Source: Liolophura sinensis (taxonomy: Eukaryota; Mollusca; Polyplacophora; Chitonida; Chitonidae). Taken from it: 64,000 nt of DNA. The notes under the pieces were generated by a model. That model saw only the letters and a program-made list of their open reading frames with translations. It ran no database searches and was not told the DNA's origin. Below, piece by piece: positions 56,313-64,000 of this stretch. The stretch lies in the NCBI RefSeq assembly GCF_032854445.1, contig NC_088301.1, positions 54,115,187-54,179,186 of the forward strand. Direction: 5' to 3'. The position numbers and the translations under genes were made by a program. How positions within the stretch are numbered: the stretch's first letter is position 1; the number at the start of each line of letters is the position of its first letter.

Positions 56313-56573
56313 ATGCTTTGGTCTTCTGTAAATTGTTGTAAAAACAGGTCGTCGAAGAACCCTGGAAGTAGTTTTTTCAAGTTTCCAGACGATTTGGACC
56401 TCAGGAAATCGTGGATTCACGCCACAAGACGGAATGGTTTTATACCCACCATGGCTTTATACAGCCAAATCTTTACCGGGCTGACAGGGGTTGGGATTGG
56501 AAATCCTGGCGGGCAGCTCAATTTTAACAGCATGGAGGAAGAATCAGGCTTTAAATACATGTAAACTCAGGTG
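56313..56573 (+). pseudogene. THAP-domain fragment, damaged
   Basis: The 83-aa ORF begins with a Cys-containing segment and KNRSSKNPGSSFFKFPDDLD, then LRKSWIHATRRNGFIPT, the first half of a THAP zinc-binding domain (C2CH; conserved Trp and Phe-Pro present). After YSQI, where the second Cys-x2-His pair should follow, the sequence reads FTGLTG; both zinc ligands and the downstream AVPTIF-type box are missing. Probably a relic of a THAP gene or P-element-like transposon. A coiled-coil-like ORF lies 370 bp on. Confidence 0.65.
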
Positions 56574-56942
56574 GTAGTGCTTGGTGAGTTTTAAACAAAA
56601 CGGGAGTTCATTCGTCATTGGTTTGATCAATCTTCTGTATGCCCGTAAAGTGAAAGAAAAGTGGATAAAATGGATGTCGCTTTCCCACTGGCTGTGTCAC
56701 TCCTGTGGACCAATGAATGAACAAACTGTGAACTGTGTGCAACAACGCAATGGCTGATTGAAAGCTACGCTATGCTAGCGGTGTCTGACCGATGACATTA
56801 GACGATTAAACCCGAAAACAATCCCAAAGTAATCGTGTTGCTCAATTTCTCAATCAAGGAATAATGACAGGTTGAAATACTGGTTGTTGATTAAATCACT
56901 CATCAAAGGTACGAAAACAAGTGCCATCTCGTTGAATACTGG

Positions 56943-57218
56943 TTGAGAGTAGGTACAAAAGCAATCTTACGTAGTGATAATCCATCACCCATTGTTTTAA
57001 TGTCCGTGTTATCCAGATTACGACGATTAGCGACACCGCAGGACACAAAAAGAGAACTGAGGGTGAAGCAATTATCACTTGCAGAGAGTCAGCAGAGTCT
57101 ATCTTGTCAGATACGTGCTTTGCGTCGTCAGTGGTACAAGGATGTTAGGACGCATGACAAAGCACAATTCTTTGATTATACAATACCGAAGATGAGTTAT
57201 ATATATGTGGAATTATAA
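56943..57218 (+). other. Unrecognised 91-aa ORF, basic and helix-prone
   Basis: Contains LSRLRRLATPQDTKRELRVK and then LSLAESQQSLSCQIRALRRQ, with heptad-like Leu spacing. It could be the coiled-coil part of the THAP relic just upstream, since THAP proteins often carry one, but reading frames between them are broken. No function is assigned. Confidence 0.25.
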
Positions 57219-58690
57219 ATTACGCCGAATGCCAAAAAGGTGGTTAAAATGAAAGTTAAAGGGGAGAGAACTCCGACTGATTGCGGCATGTTGATGGCTA
57301 TGTTGTCAGGGATTATCGTCTCGTCGATATCGTGTAAGATCTGCAACACATGCCAACAATAAATTAAGACAATGTAGGGACACCAAGGGAAAGTGTAATT
57401 TTTTACCTGAATATGTACCGGGTTCATATATTTCTCATGGAAATAATGTTTTCACCTTAATGGCACCGTGGACCTGCAATTAGTATTTTATTCCTTGCAA
57501 CATTGATACTTTTTTCACTTTAATAATCTATTTGAATAAACACCCTCCAGATGTTGCAAATGTTCAAAGTAGCATGCATTTTTATACATTAAACAACTTG
57601 TAGAAAAATCAAAATTATAGTTGACTTACTTGTAGGGCATATTTGTTCTCCACATTTATAACGCGCAGGCCTGTATGAATTTTCCCCAGAATACTGTATA
57701 CTACTTGTAGCGCTCAATACAGTATTATTTGTACAAGTAAACAGAAATTCAAAGCGTACATGTGACCACATTGTGATATACAAAACTACAGCTTATAGAA
57801 AACAAAGGCAGAGCAGCGACGACAGTGTGATGATGGTTGGTAAATGGTCACACGTAACCGGTGAAATACGGCATCTTTATCTCATTTAGAGTTTGAGACC
57901 AACCAGTGCAACGCTATAAGATTTGTGTTGACAATCATTTATGAATAACTATTTATACCCCCACTATGCTTATCATGTTAGTACATGGATTTAGTGGTTT
58001 GGTTATGGGTTTTGCCTTCGAATCTTTGGGTCACATGCGCCTTCCTCTCTAAACGAAGGCACTACAAGAAATACAGTATAATATTGAAATTGTATACGAA
58101 TGTCTGTATAGGCGCATAGAACCAAGGTTATAAAGATGTCAGTATATTGTAGGAGCGCATCTGGTTGTTCTAGTTCTTTACGCACACACCGGAAGGTAAT
58201 GTGGTCTTCCCTATAATGCTGATCGTTAACCGACTTTTGGAAGCTGATACCCAGAAGGCAAACGGATTAACCCGAGGTAAACTTCCTGATTTTTTAGATG
58301 AAAATGGTGATTAATACAGAAATCAAAAATGAGGAATATGGGAGCTGTGTGGTCCACAGCCAATTCTACCAGAATATGCATTCTTCTCTTATAGGTTCAG
58401 TGTGTTTATAGGGTGCAACTCAAATGCTGTTAAATATGTATACGAATTTACTTGACACTGACGACTGCATCGTTATTTGCATGGTTCAATAAACAAAGCA
58501 GTTTTTGATTGCGTTTCAAATTGATTAAATTCAGAAGAAAAACTTTCAGCAATTCGGGGCGCATGGCTTCTTTAGTTTCAAGGCTTCAAGCGAGAAGACA
58601 CACCTGCCTTTGTAGAACAGATATGTAATGGCATCGCTACCTCAGTCAGGATCTTAATCGGGATCTGCCTAAAGCAGCGACTCGTAAATA
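57219..58690. other. Intergenic DNA with repeat copy 58442-58545
   Basis: Apart from the repeat shared with 54276-54375 I see no gene or RNA. Confidence 0.4.
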
Positions 58691-58694
58691 GTAG

Positions 58695-59035
58695 AGAAGG
58701 GAGTGGGACGTGGCCGAGTAGTTAGGTTACTTGCCTTTAATACACGAGAGTTCGTGATGGTTTAAAGTAATTTATAGATTCCCTCGTTCCCACTGTTCAA
58801 TGGGCCTTGGGGACAACAAGGGTCGGCGACGCTCTTGTGGTTGGTTGCGCAGTCTGTAGCTGTCTTTGACCTCTGTCTTCTACAAAATATCTGTTCGTCA
58901 CGCGTGGGAAAGTTCGTCATTAACTTACCAGTTTCTGCCACCTGCAAAACTAACCGCCGTAGGATAAGTGAAAAATTCTTGAGTATGGGGTTGATAGACA
59001 ACCAATACAAGACAAACAATAAATAAATAAATTTC
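58695..59035 (+). mobile_element. tRNA-derived SINE with Leu/Ser-like head
   Basis: Head GACGTGGCCGAGTAGTTAGG carries a consensus A box (TGGCCGAGTAG). The body has GGGAAAGTTCGTCATTAACT and CTGCCACCTGCAAAACTAAC. The tail is GCCGTAGGATAAGTGAAAAA, TTCTTGAGTATGGGGTTGAT, ending in (AATA)n at 59020-59030. Confidence 0.75.
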
Positions 59036-60590
59036 AGAAGAAAAGATAGCTGTATCTCTCTATGTGATTATTACGAATGTCAAATGACGACATTGGAGTT
59101 TAGACAGAATAGACTTGGGGAACATCTGAGCTGAGTATGAGTTTCAATCGTAGGCATAATCGTCGCTCTAAATCACATGTAGCCGTTGACCATTGACGCG
59201 GCGTAGTTCTCGAATCACGTTTGCCCTGGACCGCCTAGGGCTTTACGTCAGATCAGTTTGTCAGATAAGCAGTGAAGGCGGCACAGCCGTTAGAATAAAT
59301 AAATATTTTTCATGTGTAGAACAACCTTCTATCGTTAGTCACCATCACTAAAATACACTTTCAATATTACTATTGCAAATTTTACCACCATTGGTTATAT
59401 TATAATATAACATCGTTGGACTTGTAGTTAAACTCTCAACTGCCTCTCTTCGGACGTGTGACAGTTCATACAGAGTTTGCTGCAAATACTGCTGAGCAAC
59501 CAGGACGTCTTGGGCAAGGGAAGTAGTTTAATTTGCCAGTGAGAAAGATAGCATCATATGTATCGTGTTGTTTATTTGCTCAATCTCCATTTAATAGGGT
59601 AACGTAAAGGAAATACATAATTATGAGCTCATTTGTTTGTTTCGAAAGAAATTTTGAATCTAACGGAAAATATTTTCTTTTCGAGATCTTACTATTCAGT
59701 ATGGAGTGAGACACTGATTCACTCCCAAGAATATGAAACTTGCAACAATTGTAAATCTCGTCCAGATGGCTAGGCGCTTCAATAATAACCAAGAAGAGTT
59801 CGCCGAAAACATGGTGTGAACCCCCCGGTATAGAACCAAATCTGGAACGAAACATAGGCATAAGGACTCATGATTTATGATATACTGCATTGAAGGGTTG
59901 TTGTAGGGTGGGAGGGGGTGTAGACGCCCGTAGTGTAATAAAACCCCGTAATGCAATACACACTACACTGTGTGCAGCATTATAGCATAATGGGTAGCTA
60001 CTCATGGTGTAATAATTATTACATTACGGGTAGCATTACCAGTGCATTCTGACCATAATGCAGTATGTGTTGCACTATGGGTAGGAGTGACCAAGGCTTT
60101 TTCCTGAGCTATGAATCGTGTCTTCCATAATGTAATCCGTGCATCCGTGCTGACGTGGGATATCTGCTCAGATCTCTTGTTTGTATCTTTCCCGTCATCT
60201 TACCACGAAGGGCCCACTGTGAAGTTTCGAAACGGATTTGTTTCTATATAAAGAACAACTTACATTTCCAGTCAACCATCTTTATTCTCATTACGTACAT
60301 CTTATCATGTAACTTAAATTTTTAAATTTGGCAGACACAAAATCTTACCAAAATCAACCAGTCTGGACTGGGCCCAGGTACATTTGGGCAATTTTCAATT
60401 GCGTACTAACAAACCAGGGGCAGGCTCGCGGATATCTATAGTAAAATATTTCCTATTATTCCTGTGTAAAAGTATATGGTAGGGGATAACTGCACATAGC
60501 CTGGACAAAAACGCTGCCCTTCGCCGGATACCACACAAACTGATGCCAAGCCGCTGTCTACTCAGCGACTTGTTGCGACCATAAGACATC
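59036..60590. other. Intergenic DNA with a cluster of CATTA[TC]GGGTAG-like words
   Basis: Between 59930 and 60090 several near-identical words (ATAATGGGTAGC, ATTACGGGTAGC, CTATGGGTAGG) and TGCATTA/TAATGCA palindromes recur. No gene seen. A 5' part of the Tc1-like element may begin near 60,4xx, but it is not recognisable. Confidence 0.35.
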
Positions 60591-60599
60591 ACTGGTTAA

Positions 60600-61300
60600 G
60601 GGTTTGTCGAGGACAATCAAATTCGATTACGTTATCTGCGTAATCCTTTTACGCCTGCAACGTCAACCAGTAACACATTGTTTAGGGATCGCGTAACTGC
60701 CTAGACCATACGAAACCGCTAGCACGCTGTCCATCTTCGTCCATGTTGGGTCTTTTCTGACACAGGTAAACCGTAATGAACATCTGCGCTGGGCACAATT
60801 CACCTTCGCTGGAACCAGAGACAATGAAATAGGGTTGCGTTCACGAATCACGGTTTACGCTGTCATTTGCCGACAAAAGGGTGCGAGCGTAGCGCTGGAC
60901 CAGTCAACGTCGCGCCCATTGCTGCGTAAAGGAAGTTGATCGATTTCGTGGCGGTAGCAGAATGGATTGTTGAGCTTTCTGTGGGAACGTGCGCTCACTT
61001 AATTCGTGGGAACCTCAATGTAGCGGGATATCATGACCAGGTCCTTGCCCCGGATCGGGTACTGTTCATGGCTGCTTATGTTCCAGGCCTCCAATTCCAA
61101 AATGACAATGCGACACCACACACAGCCGTTGACACGAAATTTAATGCAAAATGCTGGTATTGACGCCATTGAGTGGCCATCGAGTTCACCTAACCTCAGT
61201 CCCATCGAACTTCGTCCCTTGAGGCTTCAACTCCAGAATGTTCCAGAACTGGTACCATGTTGGTACAGCAATGGCGTAGGTTGACGAATGCTGTGTTCGT
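60600..61300 (+). mobile_element. Decayed Tc1-like transposase (Tc1/mariner)
   Basis: Pieces in three frames follow the Tc1 order. About 60624: RLRYLRNPFTPATSTS (helix-turn-helix part). About 60790: HLRWAQF. About 61010-61130: RGNLNVAGYHDQVLAPDR, then FQNDNATPHTA, which keeps the middle catalytic Asp context. About 61150-61215: GIDAIEWPSSSPNLSPIE, with the last catalytic acid as Glu. The first catalytic Asp region is not recognisable, and stops and frameshifts are frequent. Inactive. Confidence 0.8.
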
Positions 61301-64000
61301 GTTCGTTAGGTAGTCAATGAGACAACATTGCGTTGCTGTTGTGAATGCGAGAGGTAGTTTACACGGTACTGAATAAGCTCCACTGCAGCTGGTTAGTCCC
61401 TGTGAAATTCAAAAGTGACCCCACCATGCTACCAAGTGCACCGTAATGTCTAGTCATTTGTTACTGTACGCTCATTACGTCCAGAAACCAGATTTATCCA
61501 CCAGAAAATTGCTTGTGTAACTGTTGCTTGTGAAACTGTAGGACTACAGAGTGAAAACTGTACTCGAATCTAAGACGAGGCATGATGGTGGGTTTCAATT
61601 GGAGAGGCCGGTGCCTGGAGTGAAGGATTAATATTATGGTACTGTATCTATTGTACAGGCTACATCTCAATGGGCATCTGTGGCTTAGTGAAGATTTTCA
61701 CCTTTCACCTGAAAATGCGGAGAGACTGACAATACCGACATTGATGTTTTATGTAATCAACGTCCAAGGAGATTAGTCTACACATACAACCACCAAGATA
61801 TCATAGGGTTAGTTCCGTAAATCACTATCATTTGACAATGCGAACAGAATATAGTATTTCCAATATTCAGACGAACGTCATATTCATTTAACCCAGTAAA
61901 TTCAAGGGTTAAAATTTAGGTACCACAAACTGTTTGCCAGGGTTCATCAGACCGATTTTGGTAAACTGGGTTCTGTCTAGAACTCTTTAAGAGGACTATG
62001 CATATATAGTAGTTCATGCGTGTGATGATGTGGCAAGTCAACTGCTGAACCAAGAACACTGATTTAATTAAGAAATACAACGTGTCCGGCTCCTTGCGCT
62101 GCCGTGACATCCACTGTGTAAAATATATTGCGCACGAAACTACAGGAATGGATAGGCGAAATGATAATGGGAACGGATCTGTAGGTTACTGTCCTGGCCT
62201 CTGTTTTACAGATGACAATCTATGTTAATTGCGTTAATGCTACTAAGTGACATCTTTTCTCACGACGAAGACCATGAATAAGAAATGGGTTAGGCATTGA
62301 ACACGTGTCCTAAAATTCATTTAAACCGACAAAAGCTATGAATAAATTGCTGTCTTAGAATCAGTGAATACACTCATTTGAAAGTTAATGGCCCTCTAGT
62401 ATAAAACTTGTCTAAAGCATAGTCGTGAGTAAAAACTGATAATATGAGTTGAATTAGAAGTTTGGTTCAAAAGCTTTTTTTTGGACCATTAAATTTGACC
62501 ATTTACTTTTATCTCTAATAAATAAGTAACATTATATACGATATTCCTCACTTTTCTTTACGTGAAATAACATCTTGCCCACATAGTTTTAATACTGTCA
62601 GAAGAAAAACGCCTGAGGGTTGTCCAAATGATAGATACCATAAGCACCACACAAAACTGATCAAACCATCAGTGAGAGTGTAATGACTGGTATATAGACA
62701 CACTTAAGGGATAAATCATGACTACATAAGGGTATAACACCGCCGAAGCGGTGTTTGTTTGTAACCCGATACCGCTGAACCTTGTTTTGTACCGAGTCAA
62801 ATCCCTAGAATGCGCAACACAAATTGTGCCTTACTGTCTCTCATAGTTTTCTCGCTCTCTGGCGCACATCTTTTGAGAATATCCAAGCATAGGGATACAT
62901 GGTCATGTTTTTGTTTCTTTATCTTTTAATATTGTGCGATATGGTACGTCTTTTTTCAGTATCAGGTCAATGCTGTGGCGACACTATTGTCCAATTTAAC
63001 TGTGACAAGCAGCTCAGCCAGTCACTGTGTCTGCCACATTCTTGACATCCTATCTTTTAACATCGACCTTTCCCTTAATGAGAGGCCTAAGTGCAAGAAG
63101 ACATTGACTTTTTACGAGATGTCGCGGCTGTTGTGAATTTTCGCTTGTTTCCTTTTCGAAGAATGTATCGTGATCTCAGAAGCCCACTTCTTTTTTTTTT
63201 CCTGGAAGGCTACATATTCATTGTAAAGCCTTTCAATGTGACCTTAATATACCACTCATAAGCCACAAGGGGTCTCTGGGCGTCTCAAATAGCAGATAAA
63301 AAGAAGACATTCAGTGATGCTTAGCAAAGGCCAATCCGATACATATATATATATTGAACATTTAGGATGTATCGCTTTCTTGTTGCTATCTCAATGTTAA
63401 ACAAGGAATTAAGTAAATAATGATTGGTTGTTCTGTATAAAAGCCGCATTTCGAATCTGTTGTAACAGTCTATGTTTCTGATTCCGAACGCAACGGCTAC
63501 CTGTGTGAAGGAAAATGACCGAGCGATGCTTGCTCTGGTTTCACCCATCACACATCTCAATAATTAGTTTTCGAAAAGATGCCCGGGAGAGGGTCCCACG
63601 GCTGTATATGGCGGGAGACTCTGGCCAACGCTAACCAGATTATGACGCTTCAGGTAACAGGTGTCCGTCTTGTCATGTTGAATAAATAGGAGGCTGATGA
63701 TCCTACACCTACACAGGCGAGCATATCCTCTGTTCTGAGTAGTCGGCTATAACATTATAGGAATATTTTGAACTATTACTTTTAATATGTCGGCGTGTGG
63801 GTTTAAATGTAAATCCATTTGTGTATAGGCAATACCTGTTGTAATGCCCCCCTTGGGACATACAATTCTAAAAGAAGAGATCTGAATGGCAAAGGACTAT
63901 TTTCAGGAATCAGTTCATCTATACCGTGTGAACCTGTGACTGTTTGGCAGCACTTAATTATCCGTAGGTGTTTCCTTGTCATGGGAAAGAAACACTTCAC
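61301..64000. other. Gene-poor right end of window
   Basis: 2.7 kb without a supported gene. Small ORFs at 61916-62110, 63321-63560 and 63803-64000 (minus) have no similarity I can name. T/A homopolymers are short. The last ORF runs off the edge, so an exon of a neighbouring gene cannot be excluded there. Confidence 0.4.

Noticed and set aside
1-64000. CRISPR arrays, operons, prophage or bacterial features
   Set aside because: Intron-exon structure, polyadenylation-type signals and SINEs show a eukaryotic nuclear genome. No regularly spaced direct repeats were seen.

Overview
This is intron-rich animal nuclear DNA. Short exons with GT-AG borders are separated by AT-rich introns full of tRNA-derived SINEs. 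Several SINEs end in a 3' module of the type 'TATAAGTGAAATATTCTTGA', followed by a stretch like 'GGCGTAAAACACCAATC', which I associate with molluscan, especially bivalve, genomes. The organism is therefore most likely a bivalve mollusc or close lophotrochozoan; I cannot name the species.

Layout. (1) Positions 1 to about 44.9 kb, minus strand: the 5' part of a HUWE1 orthologue, a giant HECT E3 ubiquitin ligase. I resolved 55 coding exons from the start codon at 40005 down to 1185. All joins keep frame and give 2590 complete codons. They cover the N-terminal armadillo-like DUF908/DUF913 regions, UBA, UIM, WWE and the long acidic region. The rest, including the catalytic HECT domain, lies left of the window. 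(2) About 44.7 to 45.6 kb: a likely promoter region between divergent genes, with NRF-1-like and ETS-like motifs and a 31-G homopolymer. (3) 46029-47441, plus strand: an intronless-CDS C2H2 zinc-finger protein of 470 aa that I cannot name. (4) 48681-52756, plus strand: a complete four-exon DCPS gene (scavenger mRNA decapping enzyme, 335 aa) with an intact HIT triad. (5) About 53.5 to 64 kb: gene-poor DNA with SINE pieces, an (AT)28 microsatellite, a THAP-domain fragment and a decayed Tc1-like transposase.

The three genes do not form a pathway. HUWE1 works in protein ubiquitination, DCPS clears cap remnants after 3'-5' mRNA decay, and the zinc-finger protein is a probable DNA- or RNA-binding regulator. 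HUWE1 and the zinc-finger gene are head to head; the zinc-finger gene and DCPS are tandem.

I found no clearly new biological system. The best second looks are: a decayed partial duplicate of the second WWE exon in the neighbouring HUWE1 intron; the missing BH3 motif compared with vertebrate HUWE1; a GC-AG intron; a long-armed foldback element in the presumed 5' intron; and unrelated SINE heads sharing one tail.
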